DNA of 64,000 nucleotides from Neobacillus paridis (lineage in GTDB: Bacteria > Bacillota > Bacilli > Bacillales > Cytobacillaceae): assembly GCF_016765675.1 (NCBI RefSeq), contig NZ_JAESWB010000247.1:1-64000 (forward strand). The letters are read 5' to 3'. The position numbers were made by a program, and so were the translations under genes. This document shows, in pieces, positions 8,013-16,214 of this stretch (within the stretch, counting starts at the first letter, position 1; each line of letters opens with the position of its first letter). The notes below the pieces were generated by a model, which saw nothing but the letters and a program-made list of their open reading frames with translations, had not been told where the DNA came from and searched no databases.

Positions 8013-10382
8013 ATGGATATCCAAAGGGGAACAGCCACAAAAAAAATGGCAAAGGAAAATAAAAATGCCCTATTGAAATCTATTCTATTAGTCACTATTA
8101 TTCTTAGTTTCACAGTTTTGCTTGGGGGAGGTTATTGGATCTTCAAGGAACAAGCTCCTAGGCCGCTGAAAATCACCAATCAAAAGGGTGAAGTATTGTT
8201 AACGAAAAAATCAATTATGGGCGGCCAGGCCGTATGGCAAAAATACGGATTAATGGATTATGGTACCGTGCTTGGACATGGCTCCTATATGGGACCGGAC
8301 TATACGGCCGAAGCATTAAAAATATATACCGAAGGAATGCAGGATTTTAAGGCAAATCAACAGTATCAGCAAAATTATGCGACCCTAAATACGGATGATA
8401 AGGCAATCATCAAAAATCAAGTTATTAAGGAAATGCGAAAAAATCGTTATGATTCAAGCAAAGATACTTTGCAGCTTACGGACGCACAGGCGTTTGGCTT
8501 GGAGAAAGTGCGTACATATTATAAGAAGATTTTCACAAAAGGCGATAGCTGGGGTTTAAAGGCCAATCTAATAAAAGAATCAGATATGCCAACAAGTCAT
8601 CGTGCCTATGTAGATAACGGGGATCAAATAAAGCAAATTTCTGATTTCTTCTTCTGGACGGCCTGGCTCTCAAGCACTGTACGGCCAGGAGACAAAATAA
8701 CCTATACGAATAACTGGCCGTATTACGAAGATGCCGGAAATCATCTGTCTTTCTCAGCTGTATGGTGGAGCGGAGCAAGCGTTACGATATTAATTTTAAT
8801 GATTGGAATTATTCTATACTTCTTCTACCGTTATCAATTTAGCATGAAAGAGGCCTATAAGGAAGGAAATTTCCCGCGGATAGATTTGCGTGCCATGCCG
8901 GTGACAAGTTCGCAGGTTAAAACAGGAAAGTATTTTGCCGTTGTTTCAGTGTTATTCTTTGTTCAATGTATGTTTGGGGCGTTACTTGCCCACTATTACA
9001 TTGAACCGGAGAGCTTTTTCGGAATAAAGTGGATTCATGATATCCTTCCATTTAATATCACAAAAGGCTATCATTTGCAGCTGGCGATATTCTGGATTGC
9101 AACTGCCTGGCTTGGAATGGGGATCTATGTAGCACCGCTTGTTGGCGGTTATGAACCGAAGAAGCAAGGATTATTAGTTGATATTTTATTCTGGGCATTA
9201 GTTGTCCTTGTCGGCGGCAGCATGGTCGGCGAATGGCTTGGTGCCAAAGGCTATTTAGGCAACGAATGGTTCCTGTTCGGACACTCAGGCTGGGAATATA
9301 TTGAGCTGGGACGTGTATGGCAGCTGATTCTGATCGTAGGTATGTTTATTTGGCTGTTTATTGTCTTTCGGGGAATTAAAGCCGGATTAAAGAAAGAAAG
9401 TGATAAAGGCGGTTTAATTCACTTATTATTTTACTCGGCAATTGCTGTTCCAGCCTTTTATATCTTCGCATTATTTATTAATCCGGATACAAGCTTTACC
9501 TTTGCTGATTATTGGCGTTGGTGGATCATTCACCTTTGGGTGGAAGGAATTTTCGAAGTGTTTGCCGTAGTGGTAATCGGGTTCTTACTTGTTCAATTGG
9601 GACTCGTTACGAAAAAATCAACTGTTAGACAATTATACTTCCAATTAATTTTATTGTTAGGCAGCGGGGTAATCGGCATTGGCCACCATTATTACTATAA
9701 CGGATCCGCTGAGGTTTGGATAGGACTTGGTGCTGTTTTCTCAGCTCTGGAAGTCATTCCGTTGACATTATTAATTCTTGAAGCATATGAACAATATAGA
9801 ATGATGCGTGATGGCGGCGTCGATTTTCCTTTCAAAGGTACCTTCTGGTTCTTGATTTCTGTTGCCATCTGGAACTTGGTTGGTGCTGGTGTCCTAGGAT
9901 TCTTGATCAATCTGCCAGCCGTTTCCTACTTTGAACATGGGCAATTCTTAACACCGGCTCATGGACATGGTGCGATGATGGGGGTATATGGTATGTTTGC
10001 CTGTGCAGTCCTGCTATACTCCTTAAGAAATGTTGTAAAACCAGAGGCTTGGAATGATAAGTGGATTAAATTTAGCTGTATCATGTTAAATATCGGTCTT
10101 GCCGGAATGGTCTTCTTATCGCTGCTTCCTGTCGGTATTAAGCAAATAAAAGAAGCCTTCTATCATGGTTATGCAGCCAGCCGTTCCTCGGCATTCCTGA
10201 AACAGGACTTTGTGCAAACTATATTAACCTGGCGTGCTGTTCCTGACACCATTTTCCTAGCCGGAGTAATTGTTCTTACACTATTCTGCATTAAAGCGCT
10301 TTTCAATTTGCGTAAGCCAACACATAAAGAGGGGGAAAAGCTCCCGGTTAAAGATTTAACACTTGATTATGAAGAAGAATAA
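8013..10382 (+). CDS. norB: Quinol-dependent nitric oxide reductase (qNorB)
   Basis: A 789-residue membrane protein that reduces two NO to N2O with electrons from quinol. The N-terminal TM helix is followed by a long extracytoplasmic domain (residues about 40-240, with GGQAVWQKYGLMDYGTVLGHG), the fused NorC-like domain without a haem c motif. About 12 TM helices of the haem-copper type follow. Ligand regions include GYHLQLAIFW, GIGHHYYYNG and PAHGHGAMMG, and the EVIPL glutamate segment is present. The ATG at 8013 is used because AAAGGAGGAG lies directly upstream; the earlier ATG at 7983 would put that site inside the gene. The promoter carries a TGTGA-N6-TCACA box and a second palindrome. A hairpin terminator follows at 10390. 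Length matches the single-subunit qNOR family. Confidence 0.95.
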   Translation: MDIQRGTATKKMAKENKNALLKSILLVTIILSFTVLLGGGYWIFKEQAPRPLKITNQKGEVLLTKKSIMGGQAVWQKYGLMDYGTVLGHGSYMGPDYTAEALKIYTEGMQDFKANQQYQQNYATLNTDDKAIIKNQVIKEMRKNRYDSSKDTLQLTDAQAFGLEKVRTYYKKIFTKGDSWGLKANLIKESDMPTSHRAYVDNGDQIKQISDFFFWTAWLSSTVRPGDKITYTNNWPYYEDAGNHLSFSAVWWSGASVTILILMIGIILYFFYRYQFSMKEAYKEGNFPRIDLRAMPVTSSQVKTGKYFAVVSVLFFVQCMFGALLAHYYIEPESFFGIKWIHDILPFNITKGYHLQLAIFWIATAWLGMGIYVAPLVGGYEPKKQGLLVDILFWALVVLVGGSMVGEWLGAKGYLGNEWFLFGHSGWEYIELGRVWQLILIVGMFIWLFIVFRGIKAGLKKESDKGGLIHLLFYSAIAVPAFYIFALFINPDTSFTFADYWRWWIIHLWVEGIFEVFAVVVIGFLLVQLGLVTKKSTVRQLYFQLILLLGSGVIGIGHHYYYNGSAEVWIGLGAVFSALEVIPLTLLILEAYEQYRMMRDGGVDFPFKGTFWFLISVAIWNLVGAGVLGFLINLPAVSYFEHGQFLTPAHGHGAMMGVYGMFACAVLLYSLRNVVKPEAWNDKWIKFSCIMLNIGLAGMVFLSLLPVGIKQIKEAFYHGYAASRSSAFLKQDFVQTILTWRAVPDTIFLAGVIVLTLFCIKALFNLRKPTHKEGEKLPVKDLTLDYEEE

Positions 10383-10389
10383 ATAATGA

Positions 10390-10420
10390 AAATCCGTAAG
10401 GCTCAGCTTTACGGATTTTC
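10390..10420. terminator. Bidirectional terminator after norB
   Basis: AAAATCCGTAAG and CTTTACGGATTTT form a 12-base-pair stem with a 6-base loop and a T-run on the plus side. It ends NO reductase and could also serve the small minus-strand ORF opposite. Confidence 0.85.
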
Positions 10421-10555
10421 ATTTTTTTTGCATATAGTTTCGTAGCAAGTGAAGCAGTAACTTTGTTTTTCATCCGTCATGACTCCATTGAAAAAACCGT
10501 CTAAACAATAAATGTCTTTACCACAGCAACTGCAGGTGCCAACTAATTCCTTCAT
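10410..10555 (-). CDS. Small cysteine-rich (zinc-ribbon-like) protein
   Basis: A short minus-strand frame starts at ATG 10555 behind GGAGG (AAAGGAGGATTTGGG). It encodes MKELVGTCSCCGKDIYC and later SYCFTCYETIC, giving eight cysteines, mostly in CxC/CxxC pairs, in about 45 residues. Such spacing is typical of small zinc-binding proteins. The exact 3' end is uncertain because it falls at a T-run next to the norB terminator; the end given is approximate. It lies convergent to NO reductase and back to back with the DUF2249 gene at 10683. Its function is unknown. Confidence 0.5.
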
Positions 10556-10603
10556 CCCAAATCCTCCTTTGCCTTAAACCTATTAACAAAATCATCAATA
10601 AAC

Positions 10604-10619
10604 TGTGATAGGGTTCACT
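10604..10619. promoter_or_regulatory. Crp/Fnr-type operator upstream of DUF2249 gene
   Basis: TGTGA-TAGGGT-TCACT equals the form TGTGA-N6-TCACT described for Bacillus Fnr sites. A perfect TATAAT lies at 10641-10646. If that is the -10 box, transcription starts near 10653 and the operator centre is at -41.5, the classic class II activator position. Confidence 0.75.
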
Positions 10620-10682
10620 ATTTCTTGGAAAAACATTTTTTATAATGTAATAGCAGTTAACGAAATAACAGGAGTGATTCTA

Positions 10683-10916
10683 TTGCAAACTTTTGCTAAG
10701 GTAATAAATGTACCAGATTATCCACCACGTGAAAAACATCCAACGATCTTTAAAGCATTTGATGCGTTAGCATCGGGGGAAATCATGCAAATTATCAATG
10801 ACCATGATCCAAAGCCCCTGCTATATCAATTTATGATGGAGAGAGCAGAGCAATTTACTTGGGAGTATACTGAAGAAGGTCCTGAAATTTGGAAAGTAAC
10901 GATTAGTAAGAGATAA
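10683..10916 (+). CDS. DUF2249 domain protein
   Basis: A 77-residue protein with VINVPDYPPREKHPTIFKAF, GEIMQIINDHDPKPLLYQF and a C-terminal strand EIWKVTI. This is the third DUF2249 member in the window. The TTG at 10683 is chosen because AGGAG lies 8 bases upstream. An earlier in-frame GTG (10605) falls inside the Crp/Fnr-type operator and before the promoter, so it cannot be the start. The gene has its own promoter with operator centred at -41.5 and its own terminator, so it is monocistronic and probably activated under low oxygen or NO. Biochemical function is not established. Confidence 0.85.
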   Translation: MQTFAKVINVPDYPPREKHPTIFKAFDALASGEIMQIINDHDPKPLLYQFMMERAEQFTWEYTEEGPEIWKVTISKR

Positions 10917-10985
10917 TTTTTGCTGATTTGACAAGTCCCTCTTTAAAACATTCGAGAAACCCATTATTTTAGATAAATTTATTTT

Positions 10986-11016
10986 ACAACAGAAATAACT
11001 TCTGTTGTATTTTTTT
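10986..11016 (+). terminator. Rho-independent terminator
   Basis: ACAACAGAA/TTCTGTTGT stem with a 5-base loop followed by ATTTTTTT. It ends the DUF2249 transcript. Confidence 0.85.
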
Positions 11017-11100
11017 ATAAAGGGGAGATCGCTTGCACCGTCTTTTAACTTTTCAGAAGAATGTGATAAAATTTATTTTATGAAAAAGGGGGAAGCTTTG

Positions 11101-11199
11101 ATGGATTTTGGACCATTAACTATGGAGTTCTTAGAATTATGTCAGAAAGACATTGATTATTTATCAGAAAAATATGGAAAGGTGTATCAGTTAAATTGA
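11101..11199 (+). CDS. 32-residue upstream ORF coupled to the DMT transporter
   Basis: A 32-residue frame starts at ATG 11101 behind AAAGGGGG (about 8 bases spacing) and reads MDFGPLTMEFLELCQ, ending in YGKVYQLN. Its stop overlaps the TTG start of the transporter (TTGA). The strong ribosome-binding site and the overlap suggest that its translation couples to the transporter. It has no membrane segment and no recognised family, and may be a small stand-alone protein or a leader peptide. Confidence 0.5.
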   Translation: MDFGPLTMEFLELCQKDIDYLSEKYGKVYQLN

Positions 11200-12092
11200 A
11201 ACACGTTTACCCGATTTTTTTGATATCTATTAGTGCGACGTTATGGGGGATTATCGCGATCTTTGTTCGGAAACTTTCAGCTATTGGCTTATCTTCAATG
11301 GAAATTGTTACTATCCGAGTGGTAATGGCAGCCATATTGCTGGGGATTATCGGACTGGTAAAATATCGGCCGCAGATGAAAATTTCTCTATCAGATTTGA
11401 AGTTATTTATCGGGACGGGAATCTTTAGTATTGTGTTATTTAATTGGTGCTATTTTACTTCCGTTAATCAAATGAATTTATCTTTAGCGGTCATATTGCT
11501 TTATACATCGCCGGCTTTCGTGACCATTTTATCATTTTTGTTTTTAAAGGAAAAAATGACATGGCTAAAGGCTGTCTCAGTCTCCGGAACGATCCTGGGG
11601 TGTATGCTAATTGCCGGCGTCAGCCAACATGATGCTGCCTCTTTAAGTACGCTTGGCATTATTACTGGTCTTGGTGCCGGTTTTGGTTATGCCTTATATA
11701 GCATCTTTGGTAAATTTGCCTTGGAAAAATATCAGCCGTTTACCGTTACCTTTTATACATTTTTAATCGCGGCTATTTTCTTACTCCCAATTTCCGGTCT
11801 ATGGAATAAAGCAGGATTACTTTTTAGTGGGCAAGTCCTCATTTATGGAATTGGTTTTGCGTTGTTTCCAACCGTTATTGCCTTTTTATTATATACGAAG
11901 GGGTTGGAGAAAATTGAAAGCAGTAAGGCAGCCATCATTGCAACTGTTGAACCTTTGGTGGCTACTTTATTAAGCCTATTACTTTATAAGGAAAGCTTTG
12001 GATTGATTCAGGCCATTGGATCCAGTCTAATTCTCGCATCAGTTATTATCGTTAATCTGCCAAAAAAACAAAAGGCTTCAATCATCGATTGA
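11196..12092 (+). CDS. EamA/DMT-family transporter
   Basis: A 298-residue membrane protein with ten predicted TM helices arranged as two EamA repeats (residues about 5-140 and 150-290). The second repeat has the typical helix-ending SKAAIIATVEPLVATLLS, and the C-terminal tail is short and positive. The family exports metabolites or amino acids; the substrate is not predictable here. TTG at 11196 overlaps the stop of the 32-residue upstream ORF. The final codons lie inside the terminator hairpin at 12073. It is separated from the NO block on the left by a terminator and is convergent with the ba3 oxidase operon. Confidence 0.85.
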   Translation: MKHVYPIFLISISATLWGIIAIFVRKLSAIGLSSMEIVTIRVVMAAILLGIIGLVKYRPQMKISLSDLKLFIGTGIFSIVLFNWCYFTSVNQMNLSLAVILLYTSPAFVTILSFLFLKEKMTWLKAVSVSGTILGCMLIAGVSQHDAASLSTLGIITGLGAGFGYALYSIFGKFALEKYQPFTVTFYTFLIAAIFLLPISGLWNKAGLLFSGQVLIYGIGFALFPTVIAFLLYTKGLEKIESSKAAIIATVEPLVATLLSLLLYKESFGLIQAIGSSLILASVIIVNLPKKQKASIID

Positions 12093-12099
12093 AGCCTTC
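12073..12099. terminator. Terminator between DMT gene and cbaA
   Basis: AGGCTTCAATC/GATTGAAGCCT perfect 11-bp stem with ATC loop, overlapping the transporter stop codon. A short T stretch follows. It may serve both convergent transcripts. Confidence 0.7.
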
Positions 12100-12176
12100 G
12101 TTTGTCCTAGTTTTCAAGTGTTTTTTTCTTTTGTTTATCTAAAGATGTTTTCTTTTAACAAAGTATTTACTTTTTA

Positions 12177-13835
12177 TTACCATGTCTTAAAGCCTTTTGA
12201 GCCAATTGGTGCATTTTGAATGATATCAATGAATGGCACCGTGTAGGCAAACAAGATAAGTACAGCAGTTATTCCAAGCCATAATTTCCAGTTTTCAAAT
12301 ACCAATGGTGCTTTTTCTTCCAGATTCTCTGCTTCACCAACAGGGAATTCTTCTTCTCCTTTTGGTGCAAAGAAAGCGAGATTAATAAAAATGATTAAGA
12401 ACAAGATAATCCCAATGAATAAAATCGATCCGCCGACTGCTTGGGCAATTTGGTATGGAATCCAATCTAAAGCCTGCTGTGAATTCCCATATGTTGAAAA
12501 ACTTGAGCGTCGTGGTCCGCCTAAGAGACCTTCAAGATGCATTGCTACAGACATGAACGTCATTCCAATAAACCAAACCCAACCTTGGATAATCGCCAAT
12601 TTATTCATGGATTTTGTTAGTTTACGCCCCGTTAAATGCGGGACAAGCCAATAAGACACACCCAGGAATGTTAATAATACAGCGGTTGCAACTGTAAGAT
12701 GAAAGTGACCCGTTACCCAAATAGTGTTATGAACTACCTGGTCCATTTGGTTGGAAGCATTGACAATACCACCAGCACCTGCAGGGATAAATGCAACCAT
12801 ACCGATAAATGGAACGGTAAAGCGGGCATCATTCCACGGAAGTACTTTAAACCAGCCGAAAAGGCCTTTTGCTCCCTTGCTACGTCCATATCTTTCAAAT
12901 GTAGCGAAGAGGGAGAATGCGGTCATCAATGATGGGATGACAACCATAAATGTCAGGATAACTTGAATGAACTTCCATGCTGGATCAATCCCCGGTTCCA
13001 TTAACTGATGGTGGAAACCGACCGGAACCGAAAATAGCAGGAATAAAATAAATGTCAAACGAGCTAAAGAATCTGAGAAAATTTTGCCACCAATTACTTT
13101 TGGAATCACAACATACCAAGCCATATAAGCAGGAAGTAACCAGAAATAAACCAGCGGGTGACCGAAGTACCAGAAGAGCGTACGGCTTACCAGGACATCA
13201 ACCCGGTCAACCAGACCCAAAGACCATGGAAGCAATTGGAATAATACAGTTGAGGCTACACCAAGGGTAGCGACAATCCACATTACTGTATTAATAACAG
13301 CCATAAAGGTCAAAAGCGGACTTGGTTTCCCAGGATTATTCTTCCGCCATTTAGCGTAGGTCATAATTTGTGCTGCACCATCAACCCAGCTGCCGACAAC
13401 GACCAAGGTTAAACCTAAGTAGAAAATCCAATGTGCTTGAAGCGGTGCATAGAACGTATAAAGAACGGATGCTTTATTGGTCAAAATCATCGCAGCCGCC
13501 ATTAATGTTCCAATTGTCATCAGCCAAAAACCAATCCAACCAGCACGTCTCGCTGCATTAGAGTGGGTTCCGGCTGTTTTGCTGACTGCAGCATATTGGA
13601 ATCCCATGATGAAAAACGTAGTTAAAATAAGCCCCATTAACACACCGTGGGTGGTTAAAATCTCATAATAGCCTATTCCTAATGGTAATTCGAATTTACC
13701 GGAACGGACGAGCACTTGCAGTAAGCCCATAAGTCCCCCAAGAGCAAGCGCTATAAAGGCCACATAAAAATGCGCCATTGAAACCTTTGCATCTTTGGGA
13801 TCAACCTTTACCTTTGCCGAAACACTATTTATCAT
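12177..13835 (-). CDS. cbaA: ba3-type haem-copper oxidase subunit I
   Basis: A 552-residue catalytic subunit of a terminal oxidase that reduces O2 to water and pumps protons. Visible ligand motifs are TTHGVLMG (low-spin haem His), GHPLVYFWLLPAY (CuB His and the cross-linked Tyr), FHHQLMEPG (CuB His pair) and WVTGHFHL (haem His pair). The lack of the A-type ESGAG motif and the overall length place it in the B (ba3) family. It overlaps cbaB by 4 bases (ATGA) and forms an operon with the subunit IIa and subunit II genes. A TGTGA-N6-TCACT-type box lies upstream of the operon. B-family enzymes have high oxygen affinity, which fits the regulon. Confidence 0.93.
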   Translation of the reverse strand: MINSVSAKVKVDPKDAKVSMAHFYVAFIALALGGLMGLLQVLVRSGKFELPLGIGYYEILTTHGVLMGLILTTFFIMGFQYAAVSKTAGTHSNAARRAGWIGFWLMTIGTLMAAAMILTNKASVLYTFYAPLQAHWIFYLGLTLVVVGSWVDGAAQIMTYAKWRKNNPGKPSPLLTFMAVINTVMWIVATLGVASTVLFQLLPWSLGLVDRVDVLVSRTLFWYFGHPLVYFWLLPAYMAWYVVIPKVIGGKIFSDSLARLTFILFLLFSVPVGFHHQLMEPGIDPAWKFIQVILTFMVVIPSLMTAFSLFATFERYGRSKGAKGLFGWFKVLPWNDARFTVPFIGMVAFIPAGAGGIVNASNQMDQVVHNTIWVTGHFHLTVATAVLLTFLGVSYWLVPHLTGRKLTKSMNKLAIIQGWVWFIGMTFMSVAMHLEGLLGGPRRSSFSTYGNSQQALDWIPYQIAQAVGGSILFIGIILFLIIFINLAFFAPKGEEEFPVGEAENLEEKAPLVFENWKLWLGITAVLILFAYTVPFIDIIQNAPIGSKGFKTW

Positions 13836-14311
13836 TGTTTAACCACCTCTATCTTTGAGAACATTAAATGGTGACCCGAGCCGCAATATTCGTTACAAAC
13901 GACTAAATATTCGCCAGCTTTATTAAATGTTGTCGTATATTCGCTGACATAGCCAGGTTCAAGCATCATATTAATATTCGTTCCGGCAACTTCAAAACCG
14001 TGAATGACGTCTTTCGTTGTAGCAATTACCTTTACTTTCGCCCCAAGAGGAACTTTTACTTGAGCGGGATTATATGAGAATGCCTGCGCAACATAGACTA
14101 GCTCATAATCCCAGTCTTTTCCTTCTACTTTATGTAACCCCGGTTTGTCGAATGGCTTTTGCTGATCGACCTTATCAGGGTCTACTGTTGTTAAACAGCT
14201 TGGCGGTTTATTGCCAAGGTAGAAGGCGCTTACACCTATCGTGGTTAAGAAAAGAACCAGGCAGCTAACACCCACTATTAGCCAAATTTTTTCCAGCTTA
14301 TGCATATGCAT
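13832..14311 (-). CDS. cbaB: ba3-type oxidase subunit II (CuA)
   Basis: A 159-residue protein with one N-terminal TM helix (residues about 9-31) and an extracytoplasmic cupredoxin domain. The CuA ligands are visible as VIHGFEV and CNEYCGSGHHLM (two Cys, Glu backbone position, His, Met). It receives electrons from cytochrome c. No haem c domain is fused. ATG at 14311 is preferred to the in-frame TTG at 14329, because AAGGGGGAA lies between them as its ribosome-binding site. The stop overlaps the cbaA start. Size matches ba3 subunit II, which is shorter than caa3 subunit II. Confidence 0.92.
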   Translation of the reverse strand: MHMHKLEKIWLIVGVSCLVLFLTTIGVSAFYLGNKPPSCLTTVDPDKVDQQKPFDKPGLHKVEGKDWDYELVYVAQAFSYNPAQVKVPLGAKVKVIATTKDVIHGFEVAGTNINMMLEPGYVSEYTTTFNKAGEYLVVCNEYCGSGHHLMFSKIEVVKQ

Positions 14312-14332
14312 AATTTTTTCCCCCTTCAATCT

Positions 14333-14482
14333 TTAAAAACGTTCTACGAATAGCATGTAAACACTAACCCAGGTGATAACAATAAACAATCCCAGGAAGA
14401 AAACGGATGCAAGTGTTCCTTTTAAAGAAGAACTATCTTCTATTTCTGTTTTTTGTTCCGTTTTAAGTTCTGCTTTCGCCAT
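14333..14482 (-). CDS. ba3-type oxidase subunit IIa (single TM)
   Basis: A 49-residue protein: a charged 19-residue N-terminal stretch rich in K and E, then one TM helix (LASVFFLGLFIVITWVSVY) and the end LFVERF. This matches the single-helix subunit IIa of B-family oxidases (CbaD of Thermus). The start ATG has AAGGGAG 9 bases upstream. It is the first gene of the operon and lies 21 bases before the cbaB start. It is easily missed because of its size. It probably supplies the helix that is missing from subunit II, as in Thermus ba3. Confidence 0.85.
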   Translation of the reverse strand: MAKAELKTEQKTEIEDSSSLKGTLASVFFLGLFIVITWVSVYMLFVERF

Positions 14483-14603
14483 CCCCAAACACTCCCTTCT
14501 GAAAGTTTAAAAATAAAAATAATTTAGTTCTCTTTCATAATACAAAACAATCTTGAAAGAAAAATACCAAATTTAAGAGTTCACAAATTGTTCATACTTT
14601 ATA

Positions 14604-14627
14604 TTTTCACTATGAATATAGTGAAAA
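14604..14627. promoter_or_regulatory. Inverted repeat in the cba promoter region
   Basis: TTTTCACTAT-GAAT-ATAGTGAAAA is a perfect 10-bp inverted repeat with a 4-base spacer. It overlaps the likely start region of the minus-strand cba transcript (TATATT at 14620-14615). A repressor operator is likely; the protein is unknown. Confidence 0.45.
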
Positions 14628-14638
14628 ATTGATGTAAT

Positions 14639-14654
14639 AGTGATTTATGTCACA
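14639..14654. promoter_or_regulatory. Crp/Fnr-type operator upstream of cba operon
   Basis: On the minus strand the site reads TGTGA-CATAAA-TCACT, the exact TGTGA-N6-TCACT form. It lies 157 bases before the subunit IIa start. With TATATT (14620-14615, minus strand) as -10 box its centre is about -38 to -39, near the activating position. Confidence 0.7.
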
Positions 14655-14827
14655 TTTTGCATTTTTGCAAATGTGAACAAAATGTGAAATGCCATAACTC
14701 ACTTGTGACATAAGTAGTTGAATTTTCCTAAAAGGTCCTTTCGCCATTTTATGTCACCTTATCGGATAGAAGGAATAGTATAATTATTATTTGAATATTT
14801 TTCAGATTGGAAGAGAGTGATCGGTAA

Positions 14828-14950
14828 GTGGAGAAATATTACTGTGAGCAATGCCGCTTATTGTATAGCAAAATGGAGTATTGTAAAATATGCGGAATTT
14901 TAGCCAGTAACAAAATAAAGATTGAAATTCATAAGCAGCCCGAAAAATAA
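14828..14950 (+). CDS. 40-residue zinc-ribbon-like protein
   Basis: A short frame from GTG 14828 encodes EKYYCEQCRLLYS and MEYCKICGIL, two CxxC pairs 11 residues apart, then a lysine-rich tail. This is a typical minimal zinc ribbon. The purine-rich GGAAGAGAG upstream is a somewhat distant ribosome-binding site. A terminator hairpin follows at 15031, which supports a real transcript. It is divergent from the cba operon and just upstream of the type III PKS gene. Its function is unknown. Confidence 0.5.
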   Translation: MEKYYCEQCRLLYSKMEYCKICGILASNKIKIEIHKQPEK

Positions 14951-15030
14951 AGCTGGAAAAGATTGTTCAATGCCTGGCCAATGAATCTGCTATATAATAA
15001 TAGAGCACAACAACAACCTTCAAAACGTTT

Positions 15031-15061
15031 GCTTCTCCATCTGCGGGGAGGCTTTTTTTTT
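15031..15061 (+). terminator. Terminator after the small zinc-ribbon ORF
   Basis: GCTTCTCC (15031-15038) pairs with GGGGAGGC (15045-15052) including two G-U pairs, followed by a run of nine T. Confidence 0.65.
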
Positions 15062-15122
15062 ACTGGAATAATGGCTGGTGAACAGGAGATAATATTCCGT
15101 AAATATATTAGGGAGTCAGAAA

Positions 15123-16214
15123 ATGCCAACAATCATTTCTATTGCAGAAGTTATTCCGCCGTTTGAAATAAAACAAGACAAAGCCTCTGAATTTGCCAAA
15201 AATCTATTTTCAAATGCCTATAAGGATATCGATAGATTATTGCAGGTGTTTCAAAATGGTCAAATTGAAAAACGCCATTTTGTGAAAGATTTAGCCTGGT
15301 TCGGGAACAGCCATTCATTAAAAGAAAGAAATGATGCTTATATTGAAGCAGCGGTTTCTTTAGGGAAGGCTGCAGTTATAAATTGTTTAACAAATCGCTC
15401 ATTTTTAAAAAAATCAATTCCCGTTGCGGAAATTGATGCCATCTTTTTTGTCTCGACAACTGGTTTTGCTACTCCCACTATAGAGGCGAGGATAATGAAT
15501 CTTCTCCCGTTTAACCCAAACACAAAACGGATCCCCATTTGGGGGCTTGGCTGTGCCGGCGGGGCCGCCGGGTTATCAAGAGCATATGAATATTGCCTGG
15601 CCTTTCCCAGCGCAAAAGTTCTTGTCTTGGCAGTTGAACTTTGCAGTCTCACATTTCAGCATGATGACCTTTCAAAAAGTAATTTAATCGCCACATCGCT
15701 TTTTGCTGATGGTATAGCTTGTGCGCTGATTTGTGGAGATGGTTGTAATCTGGATGAAGTAAGATTGAAAAAAACCTTGCCGGCAATAATGGCCACGCAG
15801 TCGACGTTAATGCCTGATTCATTGGATGTTATGGGGTGGGATCTTCAAAATGAGGGCTTATACGTTCTCTTCTCCCGCGATATCCCCAGTATCATCGAGC
15901 GATGGCTAAAGCCAAATGTTATCAGCTTTCTTCAACATCAGCGGCTTCATTTGGAAAAAATAGATTATTTTATTGCCCATCCGGGTGGTAAAAAGGTACT
16001 AGACGCTTATTTGAAAGCACTACATATCCCTGCTTCCATGGTTGAAAATTCTTTGGAGGTGTTAAGACAATACGGAAATATGTCTTCAGCGACTATATTT
16101 TATGTGTTAAAGCGTTATTTGGAATTGCAAATTCCGGTTGGGGCCAATGCTTTGTGCGCTGCCCTCGGTCCGGGCTTTAGTATGGAATTGTTATTATTAA
16201 GGTGGTTTGAATGA
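15123..16214 (+). CDS. bpsA: Type III polyketide synthase (BpsA/BcsA-like)
   Basis: A 363-residue chalcone-synthase-like enzyme. The catalytic triad is intact: C144 in WGLGCAGGAAGL, H286 in FIAHPGG and N319 in YGNMSSATI. The B. subtilis relative makes long-chain triketide alkylpyrones from fatty acyl and malonyl units. The gene overlaps the next (ypbQ-like methyltransferase) by 4 bases (ATGA), as in B. subtilis where BpsB methylates the pyrone. A leading ATG follows AGGGAG with about 8 bases spacing. The product probably stays in or near the membrane; the acyl starter used here cannot be told from the sequence. Confidence 0.92.
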   Translation: MPTIISIAEVIPPFEIKQDKASEFAKNLFSNAYKDIDRLLQVFQNGQIEKRHFVKDLAWFGNSHSLKERNDAYIEAAVSLGKAAVINCLTNRSFLKKSIPVAEIDAIFFVSTTGFATPTIEARIMNLLPFNPNTKRIPIWGLGCAGGAAGLSRAYEYCLAFPSAKVLVLAVELCSLTFQHDDLSKSNLIATSLFADGIACALICGDGCNLDEVRLKKTLPAIMATQSTLMPDSLDVMGWDLQNEGLYVLFSRDIPSIIERWLKPNVISFLQHQRLHLEKIDYFIAHPGGKKVLDAYLKALHIPASMVENSLEVLRQYGNMSSATIFYVLKRYLELQIPVGANALCAALGPGFSMELLLLRWFE

